Positions 37,409 through 45,718 of a DNA stretch of 64,000 bases are shown here, in pieces. Origin of the DNA: JAGQOZ01 sp041399205 (GTDB taxonomy: Bacteria > Planctomycetota > Planctomycetia > Pirellulales > Pirellulaceae). The stretch covers positions 62,001-126,000 of the forward strand of contig JAWKTK010000017.1 of the NCBI GenBank assembly GCA_041399205.1, given 5' to 3'. The position numbers and the translations under genes are program-made. Each line of letters opens with the position of its first letter. Position 1 is the stretch's first letter. The notes under the pieces are model-generated. The model was not told the origin of the DNA. It saw only the letters and a program-made list of their open reading frames with translations, and made no database searches.

Positions 37409-38656
37409 TTACAGTTCGTCTAACCGCTTGGCAAGGAATCGTCGTTCCGGGGCTTGCTGTGCGAGTGACAGTGCCGTGTGGTAGGCATGGCGAGCTTCTT
37501 CGGTGCGTCCTAACCGACGCAAAAGATCGGCCTGCGCGGCATACGCCAAATGAAAGGCCGATAACTCACCTCGATCTAAAATCGCGTTGACAATCTGCAG
37601 TCCTGCGTCCGCTCCGTGGACCATGGCTACCGCGACAGCTCGATTCAATTCCACCACCGGTGACGAGTCGATCGAATACAACGCAGAATACAAAGCCAAA
37701 ATCTGCGGCCAGTCGGTCAAGTCAGCTGCTGTTGCGCTGGCATGGACGGCAGCGATGGCCGCTTGCAACGAATACACGCCAACTCGATCCATCCCTAACG
37801 CTCGTTCGACCAGCGCCAACCCTTCCGAAATCATCGCCGCGTCCCAGCAACTTCGATCTTGATCTTCCAATAGAACGATGTCGCCGATTTGATTGGTTCG
37901 AGCGGTGCGGCGAGATTCGTGCAGTAGCATCAGCGCCAAAAGCCCGATTGTTTCGGCTTCTGGTGCCAATTGTACTAGCAAGCGACATAGTCGAATTGCT
38001 TCGGCCGAAAGTTCTGTTCGCGTCACTTGTTCGCCCGAAGAAGCGGAATAGCCTTCGTTGAAGACTAAGTAGACTACGGCCAGGACGGAATCCAGGCGTT
38101 CGTGAAAATCATCTTCGTCGGGAATGGAAATCGGGATTCCAGCGTCACGGATTTTTGCTTTGCCTCGCACGATGCGTTGCGCCATGGCGGACGGATTGAC
38201 CATAAACGCAGCAGCAATCTGTTCGGTAGAAAGACCACAGATTTCTCGTAAGGTCAACGGAACCTGAACTGCCGGATCGATGGCCGGATGACAACACGCA
38301 AAGATGAGCCGCAGTCGGTCGTCTTCAATAGTCTCATTCGATTTTTGTCGATTGGCGGCGGCCAGTTCCAGCACGTGCTGTGCAATGTCAGGCGTCAATG
38401 CGTCTAAGCGACCCTGGCGACGCAGAGTATCAATTGCCTTGAATCGGCCCGTAGAAATCAACCAAGCGGTTGGGTTGTCCGGAATCCCGTCTTGCCGCCA
38501 GCAATCGACGGCAATGGAAAACGCTTCTTGTGTGGCCTCTTCAGCCAGGTCAAAGTCTCGCAACATTCGCACCAACGATGCGTAAATGCGCGTCGAGTTA
38601 GCACGATAGATAGATTCGATTTGACTTTGCCAGTGGCTGAAGTTGGAGTTGGACAT
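37409..38656 (-). CDS. ECF42-type RNA polymerase sigma factor with TPR-like C-terminal extension
   Basis: About 415 residues. I place the start at 38656 (MSNSNFSHW); the frame is open from 38686. Region 2 (IYRANSTRIYASLVRML, DFDLAEEATQEAFSIAV) and region 4 (STEQIAAAFMVNPSAMAQRIVRGKAKIRD) are typical ECF segments. From about residue 180 to the end is a long helical extension with TPR-like repeats (RLCRLLVQLAPEAETIGLLALMLL, AHAAYHT-type helices), characteristic of ECF42, which lacks an ordinary anti-sigma factor and is associated with DGPF proteins. A REC-ATPase gene ends 42 bases upstream on the same strand, and a YCII-SRPBCC gene lies downstream. Confidence 0.9.
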   Translation of the reverse strand: MSNSNFSHWQSQIESIYRANSTRIYASLVRMLRDFDLAEEATQEAFSIAVDCWRQDGIPDNPTAWLISTGRFKAIDTLRRQGRLDALTPDIAQHVLELAAANRQKSNETIEDDRLRLIFACCHPAIDPAVQVPLTLREICGLSTEQIAAAFMVNPSAMAQRIVRGKAKIRDAGIPISIPDEDDFHERLDSVLAVVYLVFNEGYSASSGEQVTRTELSAEAIRLCRLLVQLAPEAETIGLLALMLLHESRRTARTNQIGDIVLLEDQDRSCWDAAMISEGLALVERALGMDRVGVYSLQAAIAAVHASATAADLTDWPQILALYSALYSIDSSPVVELNRAVAVAMVHGADAGLQIVNAILDRGELSAFHLAYAAQADLLRRLGRTEEARHAYHTALSLAQQAPERRFLAKRLDEL

Positions 38657-38698
38657 CACCGAATTATGGCAAATTCGGCGAATCAATTTCAGTGGCGA

Positions 38699-39590
38699 TC
38701 ATTCCATTTTCAGCATCATGCGAATTTCGTTGCCCGTATCGTTAAAGGCGACTTCGCTCATGAAGTTGCGAATCAAAGTCAAACCGCGACCGGCGTCCTG
38801 GGACAGATGCTCCGGTTGATTCGCTTCTTGTATCTTGGACGTGTCAAATCCCTGCCCTTCGTCTCGAATAACAAATTGAACCTTATGTTTGGTGACATCC
38901 ATGGCAAAACGGATGCGTTTGTCGCCGGCCGATTTGCGTTGATCATGAAGCCATTTTTCCAGCTTCTCTTCGCGCAAAGCGTGTCGAGCATCCTGGTGTT
39001 CGTCTGGTGCCAATCCCAGATTGCCATGCAGAATTGCGTTCAATAGTGCTTCTTCGACCGCCAAATTGACGTGCCGCACAATCGAAGGGTCGCCAAAGTG
39101 CAACTGCTCTAACGTTTCGCGAATCAGATCCAACAATGGCGGAATCAACGCCGGGTCCGTTTCCAAATGAAATTGGTGGCGAGTATTCGTGGTTAGTTGA
39201 ATCAGGCGTTCTTTGCTCCGGCGGACATCGACCAGCGAAAGGACCTGTTCCACCGTATCGGCCAACGTCTTGGGCATGTTGCTCTTGGGAACATACGTAG
39301 CCGCACCAGCATCCAAGGCATTCAGCCGCTTGTTCACTGCCCTGTCCTGTGACCAAGATGACAGGAATCTGCGGAAAGCGTTGACGTGATTCTTTGCAGA
39401 GTTGAATTCCGTCAAGACGAGGCATCTGTAGATCGGCAATGACCACGTCCGGCGATGTTACTTCCATCATCTCCAGTGCCGCAGCACCATCGTCCACAAA
39501 ATCCACAATCCATTCTAAGCCTCGGTCCAACAAACCGCCAATCAGCTTGCGGTCTGTTTCGGAATCATCGGCGACAAGAATTAGAGGCAT
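38699..39590 (-). CDS. response regulator - RsbW-like ATPase fusion (frameshifted)
   Basis: Two-domain signalling protein, about 297 residues after correction. The N-terminal REC domain has acidic residues D8-D9, phospho-acceptor D53 (VVIADLQMP) and a VTGQGSE strand. The C-terminal domain (38699 to about 39200) is a GHKL ATPase of the RsbW/anti-sigma kinase kind: VNLAVEEALLNAILHGN (N-box), DEGQGFD and GRGLTLI. The frames meet near 39320; removing one T after GEQAAE gives ALDAGAATYVPKSNMPKTLAD. It lies directly upstream of the ECF42 gene. A REC-regulated kinase beside an ECF sigma gene suggests a partner-switch, but this is inference. Confidence 0.85.
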
Positions 39591-39886
39591 AATGTCAGCT
39601 CCGTAGCAACGCCAATGTCAGATGTAGTTCTGCCATCAACTGGGTGCAAAATGAGAACACTGCCTTTTCTTGTCCGAGACGCATTCTACTCTGTTGCGAA
39701 AGGATTTCCAAACGTGGATTGGCTCGAGATTTTCCATTTGCGAATTCGGCCCGATCGTAGCGACTTCGCCGAGTTTGGTGAACCTGATGACCATGCTGTT
39801 CCATGTTCACTTGGGCCATCCTTCTTTGGGGTCTTGGTGCTAGAAGTTGAATCCATGATAATAGCGGTTTCAAAGCCGTCTACGAA
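39591..39886. other. intergenic region, no supported gene
   Basis: A minus-strand frame at 39595-39873 ends 4 bases before the response-regulator start and might be a small upstream gene, but its sequence is not recognisable. Nothing else seen. Confidence 0.4.
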
Positions 39887-40069
39887 TTGAGTTATTTTCG
39901 TAAGGCGCGAGCGGTTCTTGGCGAGTTCGCTTGGCGGCCGACCGTATCATATGCGGTAACCCAAGCGGTGGAATTCGATATGAATCCCGTGAAATTGTAT
40001 TGTAAATCTTCGCCTGCAAATCTGGCGGACGAAGAAGATATGGGCGACACAAAGAAAGCATCGCGGTGA
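39887..40069 (+). CDS. possible small gene overlapping mtnB
   Basis: A TTG-started frame of 60 residues (opening with SYFRKARAVLGEF, ending EDMGDTKKASR) whose TGA overlaps the mtnB GTG as GTGA, a common coupling arrangement. The frame is open back to about 39848. No domain or clear ribosome-binding site is visible, and composition is only moderately protein-like. It could be the real first gene of the mtn unit or chance. Confidence 0.3.
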   Translation: MSYFRKARAVLGEFAWRPTVSYAVTQAVEFDMNPVKLYCKSSPANLADEEDMGDTKKASR

Positions 40070-40728
40070 AATTGATTGATCAGTATGCCGATTCGATTCA
40101 TGCCATGCAGGACGTGGGGCAGTTGTTTTTTCATCGAGGCTGGTCGGTAGGGACCAGCAGTAATTATAGTGTCGTCGTAAACCGCGATCCGTGTCAGTTA
40201 TTGATCACGGCCAGCGGAAAAGACAAGGGTCGCTTGGCCGAAGAAGATTTTGTGCTGATTGATGACACGGGACAGCCAGTGCATGCTGGGCAGCCCAAAT
40301 CATCCGCGGAAACGCTGCTGCATTGCGTGTTGGCGAAACATGCCGGAGCAGGCAGTATTTTGCACACGCATTCAGTCTGGGGAACACTGCTATCCCAGTA
40401 CTATTTTTCCGCAGGCGGTTTTGCCATGGAAGATTACGAAATGCTAAAAGGGCTGGACGGAGTTGTTTCGCATCAACATACCGAGTGGGTAGACATTTTT
40501 GACAACACGCAGGACATCGCTTCGTTGGCCAACGAATTGAGCCAGCGGTTTGTCGATGGTAGGGCTCCGGCACACGGGTTTCTCATGCGGCAACATGGAC
40601 TGTACACTTGGGGTAAGACAATCGAAGATGCAAGACGCCATATTGAAATATTCGAATTCCTGTTCGAATGTCTGGTTCGAAAACAATCGCTATTCGGTGC
40701 GACAGGTTCGCCCGCTGGCATTGGCTAA
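40066..40728 (+). CDS. mtnB: methylthioribulose-1-phosphate dehydratase
   Basis: A 220-residue class II aldolase-family enzyme of the methionine salvage pathway. It dehydrates methylthioribulose-1-phosphate to 2,3-diketo-5-methylthiopentyl-1-phosphate. Start GTG at 40066. GTSSNYSV is the phosphate-binding loop, LLITASGKDKG is conserved, SILHTHSVWG carries the zinc-binding histidines, and RQHGLYTWGKTIEDARRHIEIFEFLFE is the typical C-terminus with the third histidine. First enzyme of a plus-strand set with mtnD and mtnC, 29 bases before mtnD. Cytoplasmic. The other salvage genes (mtnA, mtnK or mtnN) are not in the window. Confidence 0.95.
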   Translation: MKLIDQYADSIHAMQDVGQLFFHRGWSVGTSSNYSVVVNRDPCQLLITASGKDKGRLAEEDFVLIDDTGQPVHAGQPKSSAETLLHCVLAKHAGAGSILHTHSVWGTLLSQYYFSAGGFAMEDYEMLKGLDGVVSHQHTEWVDIFDNTQDIASLANELSQRFVDGRAPAHGFLMRQHGLYTWGKTIEDARRHIEIFEFLFECLVRKQSLFGATGSPAGIG

Positions 40729-40757
40729 CTACCACTCTATTGCTAAAGGAGACACAA

Positions 40758-41345
40758 ATGGGGCGAATCAGTATTCCCGACCAAAATCGTCAGATTGAAG
40801 ACGTGCAAGAAATCCTGGATTTCTTAAAACCATTCGGAATTTGGTACGAAAAGTGGGATGTGGAAGGACGCATCGGCGCAGACGCCAGTAGCGAAGAAAT
40901 TTTGGCCGCGTACCAACCGGAAATTGATCGCCTCAAACAAGCCGGAGGCTACGTGACCGCAGACGTCATCAATGTCACTCCGGAAACGCCCGGCTTGGAT
41001 GCGATGTTGGAAAAGTTCAGCAAAGAACATACGCATTCTGAAGATGAAGTCCGCTTCACCGTCAAAGGTTCCGGCGTATTTCATATTCATCCCGACAACG
41101 GTCCTGTGTTTGCCGTACAGGTGGAATCGGGAGACCTAATCAACGTACCGTCCGGGACAAAGCATTGGTTTGATCTCTGTTCAGATCGAACCATTCGCTG
41201 CATTCGCTTGTTCTTAGATCCGGCCGGCTGGGCACCGCATTATGTGGAAGACAACGTTGATCACAAATACGATCCCGTCTGCTGGGGGCCAAACTACGTG
41301 GCTGGGCAAGGCGGCGATTCGAATGATTCAGTGGTCAAACTCTAA
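40758..41345 (+). CDS. mtnD: acireductone dioxygenase
   Basis: A 195-residue cupin that oxidises acireductone (1,2-dihydroxy-5-methylthiopentenone) to the keto-acid precursor of methionine, with Fe, or to other products with Ni. The frame is open from 40668, but AAGGAGAC just before 40758 (MGRISIPDQ) sets the start. The metal site is HTHSEDEVRF (H, H, E), with FHIHP nearby and the fourth ligand in PSGTKHWFD. Middle gene of mtnB-mtnD-mtnC. The metal used cannot be read from sequence. Confidence 0.95.
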   Translation: MGRISIPDQNRQIEDVQEILDFLKPFGIWYEKWDVEGRIGADASSEEILAAYQPEIDRLKQAGGYVTADVINVTPETPGLDAMLEKFSKEHTHSEDEVRFTVKGSGVFHIHPDNGPVFAVQVESGDLINVPSGTKHWFDLCSDRTIRCIRLFLDPAGWAPHYVEDNVDHKYDPVCWGPNYVAGQGGDSNDSVVKL

Positions 41346-41389
41346 CGCTATGCGCATAAGATTCGGTTGTCGATAACGAATGGATGGTC

Positions 41390-42136
41390 ATGAAATTTTC
41401 TGGTTCGGGAATTCTGTTGGATATCGAAGGGACCACTTCGCCCATCCGCTTTGTCTATGATCAAATGTTCCCGTTTGTCCGTCGAGAACTGCAAAGCTAC
41501 TTGCAAACACATTGGGCAAACGCAGCCTTGTCAGAAGCCTGTGATCTGATTGCTCAAGACGCGGGACATGCGTCTCTGCAAGCGTGGTCGGAACAGGTTT
41601 TGTCCGGCGACGCTTGCGACAGTAGCCAACAGATTGCTTTGGTGGCCGGCGAAGTTGCGCGGTTGATGGACGCCGATGTAAAGGCGACTGGCTTGAAGCG
41701 GTTGCAAGGCTTGATCTGGAAAGACGGTTTTGAAAGTGGTGAATTGAAAGCCGAATTGTTTCCGGATGTAGCCAGCTGTGTGCGAGCGTGGCAACAACAA
41801 GGCCTGGACGTGCGAATCTATTCGTCTGGTAGTGTCCAGGCCCAGAAGCTGTTTTTTCAGCACACGATCGAAGGTAACTTGCTGTCGTGTTTCCAAGCGC
41901 ACTACGACACTACCACCGGCGGAAAAAAAGAAGCTGCTAGCTATGCGGCGATTGCTGGTGATTACCAATTGTCGCCTGATAAAATTCTGTTTGTTAGTGA
42001 CATTGTGGAAGAATTAGACGCAGCCAAAATGTCCGGAATGGCCACGGTGCTGAGCGTTCGTCCTGGAAATCATCCGGTAACTAATTCGCATCAACATCCT
42101 GCAATTCACAGCTTTGCAGAAATTGAATGCGTCTAG
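41390..42136 (+). CDS. mtnC: 2,3-diketo-5-methylthiopentyl-1-phosphate enolase-phosphatase
   Basis: A 248-residue HAD-superfamily enzyme joining enolisation and dephosphorylation in methionine salvage, upstream of MtnD. HAD motif I is LLDIEGTTSPI, motif II is YSSGSVQAQKLFF, the conserved lysine is near GGKKEAASY, and motif III is FVSDIVEELDAAKMSGM. A start two codons earlier (41384, MVM) is equally possible. It follows mtnD by 44 bases. This completes three consecutive steps of the pathway. Confidence 0.95.
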   Translation: MKFSGSGILLDIEGTTSPIRFVYDQMFPFVRRELQSYLQTHWANAALSEACDLIAQDAGHASLQAWSEQVLSGDACDSSQQIALVAGEVARLMDADVKATGLKRLQGLIWKDGFESGELKAELFPDVASCVRAWQQQGLDVRIYSSGSVQAQKLFFQHTIEGNLLSCFQAHYDTTTGGKKEAASYAAIAGDYQLSPDKILFVSDIVEELDAAKMSGMATVLSVRPGNHPVTNSHQHPAIHSFAEIECV

Positions 42137-42368
42137 AAAAGCGTAACCTGTCTTAGTTGGTTTGCCCGGCTGCGCCCTTGTCACAAGAAAAATTTCTTGA
42201 CCGCCGTTGATGGCTGGATAAGATTCCAACGGTTGCCCATGATTGGGTGCAGGCAGCGATACTTGGTCGCTCGAGCATTCGGCAATCTTCGGACGAAAAG
42301 ATCTTCGTCCTGTTCGGCGTAGGGATTCGCAAATTCAGGAATCTTGAGTTCATGGAGGTGCGAAGGCA

Positions 42369-43367
42369 ATGTCGAGTCTTCTTTCGAATCAGACAATGTT
42401 GGTGGCCACGCTTTTCGTCAGTGCCCTACAGGCCATGGGATGGTCCAATCCTGCGGTTCGCTTTGATGTGGATGGCACCGTGGTGTGTTGGGATCGAACC
42501 GACGACAGCTTCACCGCAGCTCATCCCGGTTACCGCCTGTACGAAGCGAAGTTTCGGATTTCTTCATTCCAAACCAGCTCGACAGCGCCGGGCGAATTAA
42601 GCGTATTGATTTCCGCGCCTAGCTTGTTTGTGCAGGATTATGCTCCGCGCACCCTGTTGGAATCGGACGTAGTGGGAAACATTTCTCACAATCAGCAATC
42701 CGAAAAGAATTCAAATATCGGTCTGACGGCCACCTCCAGTTGGGACCTGCCTTTTGCTGCCAGTGCCAACGCGTCCGACAATCGACGTCGTAGTGAAAGT
42801 TCGCAGTTTGAAACTCGACCTTCCAAATCATTGGTGCAGGCCAGCGGCACGTTGCGCCGAGGTACCGCAGCGTTTTTCAAGTTTCATGCAAATTCACAAA
42901 GCTCGCTGGAAGGTGCTCGTGAAGTCACGCTCTGGCTGCAGGCGCCCGATGATTGGCGAGCAGACTACGTGACGGTGTTGTGTTCGTCCAAGTCAGATGA
43001 CAACAAGGTGGCAGACCGAGACCTGTTCACGGTCGGATTATATCGAGCAGGTGACGGAGAAGCGAAGCAAGCGGCGGACGAAATTGTCCAGACTGAACGA
43101 CTCGTTCGTCGCACCGCCAGCCATGTTGTGCGAACGCGTTCGAATAAGAATCCGTTTACTTCGATCTTCAAGTCTAACGAACCGAAGCTGCCAGAAGACT
43201 GGCTGGCAACAGTGCTCACGTCCCGAGCGGCTTCACGTACATTCGCCTTTGAGAAACAGCTGCCTCGAGACGTACGTGAAGCCGTTACGGCGTTGACTAA
43301 CGCAAAACAGCAAGTGGCCACTTTCAATTTATCAACGTCGCAGGCTTCAGCAATCGCGGCCAACTAG
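42369..43367 (+). CDS. secreted hypothetical protein (332 aa)
   Basis: A 332-residue protein with an N-terminal hydrophobic segment (MLVATLFVSALQAMGWSN) consistent with a signal peptide. The rest is soluble and mixed alpha/beta, with FDVDGTVVCWDRTDDSF, VTLWLQAPDDWRADYVTVLCSS and an alanine/asparagine-rich end. No named family is evident. FDVDGT resembles a HAD motif, but the other HAD motifs are absent, so I do not propose phosphatase activity. It follows the mtn genes by about 230 bases and is probably separate. Confidence 0.75.
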   Translation: MSSLLSNQTMLVATLFVSALQAMGWSNPAVRFDVDGTVVCWDRTDDSFTAAHPGYRLYEAKFRISSFQTSSTAPGELSVLISAPSLFVQDYAPRTLLESDVVGNISHNQQSEKNSNIGLTATSSWDLPFAASANASDNRRRSESSQFETRPSKSLVQASGTLRRGTAAFFKFHANSQSSLEGAREVTLWLQAPDDWRADYVTVLCSSKSDDNKVADRDLFTVGLYRAGDGEAKQAADEIVQTERLVRRTASHVVRTRSNKNPFTSIFKSNEPKLPEDWLATVLTSRAASRTFAFEKQLPRDVREAVTALTNAKQQVATFNLSTSQASAIAAN

Positions 43368-43482
43368 CCAATGCGCCGACACCATTCTCCAGAGGCAGCT
43401 TAGCTATGGTTGGCCGCAGAAATCTTCGATCGAATTCAATCGACGAACCGGTCGCGAGAAAGCGGCACCAAAGCAAACGCAG

Positions 43483-44049
43483 TCAAACGGGTTCTGCTTT
43501 CAACCTTACGATCTGATCGTTCAATTGTTTGGGACGATCTTTAAAATCCGGGTGGTGTTTGAGCAGTTCAAGTATCTCAACCAGAGCAAATCGTTGGTGG
43601 CTATTGAGCAATGGTATCCAGTTCTGATCTTTTCGCACGCCCAGCAGACTGTTGCGGATGAAGTCATGATCGATTTTTCCGGTTAACTCGGCCAGCAAAA
43701 AGGCCGGTAGGTGGAATAGAAAACCTTCCGCATCGAAAAAACATGGCGCAACATAGTATTGATTGAGTTCTTCTGGTGTGATGCGTTGCCACGAACCATT
43801 CGCGTGTTCTCGGTCGGCCGAAGCCGCTATTTCTTGCTCAGCGACATCGGCATACGAATCGATCGCATCTGCTAAACGTAGGCCGATACCACCGTTCAAA
43901 CGAACATCGGCAAATGCTGCGGCTAGACGATTCGCCGCAGTCTCCAGCGAAGGCACATGTTGGAGCCATTCTGTCCACTGAGAAATGGTCCAGAGGTCGT
44001 AACCTTCCGCTGCAAGTCGGTCGACAAAGTCTTGCGTGATGATGTACAT
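43483..44049 (-). CDS. hypothetical protein resembling the DUF6714 family
   Basis: A 188-residue soluble protein with the pattern of the planctomycete/proteobacterial DUF6714 group: IGLRLADAIDSYADVA, WQRITPEELNQYYVAPCFFDAEGFLFHLPAFLLAELTG and LLNSHQRFALVEILELLKHH. The family name is from memory and is moderately certain. No signal peptide. No informative neighbours; it sits between a plus-strand gene and the parvulin gene. Confidence 0.65.
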   Translation of the reverse strand: MYIITQDFVDRLAAEGYDLWTISQWTEWLQHVPSLETAANRLAAAFADVRLNGGIGLRLADAIDSYADVAEQEIAASADREHANGSWQRITPEELNQYYVAPCFFDAEGFLFHLPAFLLAELTGKIDHDFIRNSLLGVRKDQNWIPLLNSHQRFALVEILELLKHHPDFKDRPKQLNDQIVRLKAEPV

Positions 44050-44220
44050 GCTGAATCGTCAATCGTCTTATCACAAAGATTCACCAATGGACGCGGCGAA
44101 GTAATCAGAGTTGCATTCCACTCATTTCGGATAAATGAGTGAACGCCGGGTCGTCCCATTCGATTGGGCCGTTTTATCCCGCAGTTTCCAAGTCTACTTC
44201 GATATTGCAATCTTTCAAGA

Positions 44221-45600
44221 TTATCGATCGACGACGTCTCGATTGGCAGCACTGGCCGTTTGTGCTTGTTGTTCGAAGTAGTTCCACACGTAGGTGCTTT
44301 CCTTCAAACCATCGATGTATTCTTGCGCTAGTTTGGTCTTGTGGTCTTCTTCCAGCTTCTGGCGGATTTCCGATTGAGCTTTTCCTTCGAACGGAACGCG
44401 TGACGCGTCTTCTCGTTCTGTCACGCGAATGATGTGAAAACCATTGTCATCTTCCATGATTTCGCTCAATTCGTTTAGCGGTAGCGAAAACACGGCCTTG
44501 TCCAACTCTGCGGACGCCAAACTGCCGGCTGTGGTCCAATCATATCGGCCGCCGTCCAGAGAAGTCGGCCCATCCGAATCTCGTTTGGCCACTTCGGCAA
44601 ACGGAGCTCCGTAGTAAACCGCGTTTCCCATCTTGGCAATCTTCTGAAATGCTTCCGCTTTGGTTTGTTCCGATGGATAGCGCCCGAGTTCGACCGTTAG
44701 CTGTTCCCACTTGGCACGAGCGGGAATTTCGTAGTCGGCAATGTGTTCTTGGTAATAGGACAACAGTTGGTCCGGCGTAACCGTGAAGTGTTTGTCTTCG
44801 CTTCGCTTACGAATTGCTTCTCGTGCCGCAACTTGCTCAAAGAACATGCGCCGAGTCTTATCCAGGGTCGTCCCGACCGCTCGCATCTTGGCTTCCAATT
44901 CCGCCACATTTTTGACGTTGGCTTTTTCAATCAATAGCGGCAGCTGCTTTTCATCAAACTGTTCGTAGATGCTGGTGCGAATTGTATCTAATTGCTCCGG
45001 CTTCACTTTGCGTTGAAAATCCAAATACACAATTTTGGATTCGATACTGGACGGCAAGATCTGTTCCACCAATTTCCAGCGTTGCGCTTCCAGTTCTGCT
45101 TCTGGAACTTGTCCTTCGTACGGTTGCAGCATCTCGTTCACTCGTCCCAAGACGTCGCCCGCCAGAATCCACTTGTCGCCCACCACGGCCAAGATCTGCG
45201 AACTCTTGATCATTTCGCCTCGGCCATCTTGTTGTCGCTGTTGCGAACCGGCGGAAAACGATACTTCGCTTCTGGCTTCCTGTTCCCACCACGGTTGTTG
45301 CGAAGCATCTTCCGTTTGCGGCGAACGATCCGGATTTGGCGAATTCGATCGATTAGGTGTCGTTTCGCGGCGCACGTTGGAAGCCACGTTCGTCTGGTCT
45401 TGCATGAGTGGCAAGCGATTTCGCCCAAACGCATCGGCACGGCTATCGGCCCCAAAGTTGCCCCATGGTCGCCGACGATCTTGCTGGCCATGCGCGTCCA
45501 GCGTCGTCATCGTTAGCGCCAATACGACCAGCTGCAAGATTCCGGCTGTCGAAAATTGCGCCGCGACCCAGGCCACCAAAAGATTTTTCCGAGCTATCAT
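44221..45600 (-). CDS. exported parvulin-type peptidyl-prolyl isomerase
   Basis: A SurA/PpiC-like chaperone, about 460 residues. The frame is open from 45669. I use 45600 (MIARKNLLVAW) because a signal segment follows (GILQLVVLALTMTTLDAHG); MNGITPL at 45630 is also possible. A proline- and asparagine-rich linker, a SurA-like helical region and one parvulin domain (VELGRYPSEQT, YYGAPFAEVAKRDSDGPTSLDGGRYDWTT, FSLPLNELSEIMEDDNGFHIIRVTERED) come next. It assists folding of outer-membrane or secreted proteins. Its stop lies 52 bases before the mfd end. Confidence 0.88.
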   Translation of the reverse strand: MIARKNLLVAWVAAQFSTAGILQLVVLALTMTTLDAHGQQDRRRPWGNFGADSRADAFGRNRLPLMQDQTNVASNVRRETTPNRSNSPNPDRSPQTEDASQQPWWEQEARSEVSFSAGSQQRQQDGRGEMIKSSQILAVVGDKWILAGDVLGRVNEMLQPYEGQVPEAELEAQRWKLVEQILPSSIESKIVYLDFQRKVKPEQLDTIRTSIYEQFDEKQLPLLIEKANVKNVAELEAKMRAVGTTLDKTRRMFFEQVAAREAIRKRSEDKHFTVTPDQLLSYYQEHIADYEIPARAKWEQLTVELGRYPSEQTKAEAFQKIAKMGNAVYYGAPFAEVAKRDSDGPTSLDGGRYDWTTAGSLASAELDKAVFSLPLNELSEIMEDDNGFHIIRVTEREDASRVPFEGKAQSEIRQKLEEDHKTKLAQEYIDGLKESTYVWNYFEQQAQTASAANRDVVDR

Positions 45601-45718
45601 TTTTTCACGCAATGGGGTGATTCCATTCATGCCAACACTACGTCCGAGTTCTACGTTGGGAAACGGCACAATGTTCTTTGCGCACTGCTTCCGGCCGCGG
45701 GATTCTAGAAAGAGACGC

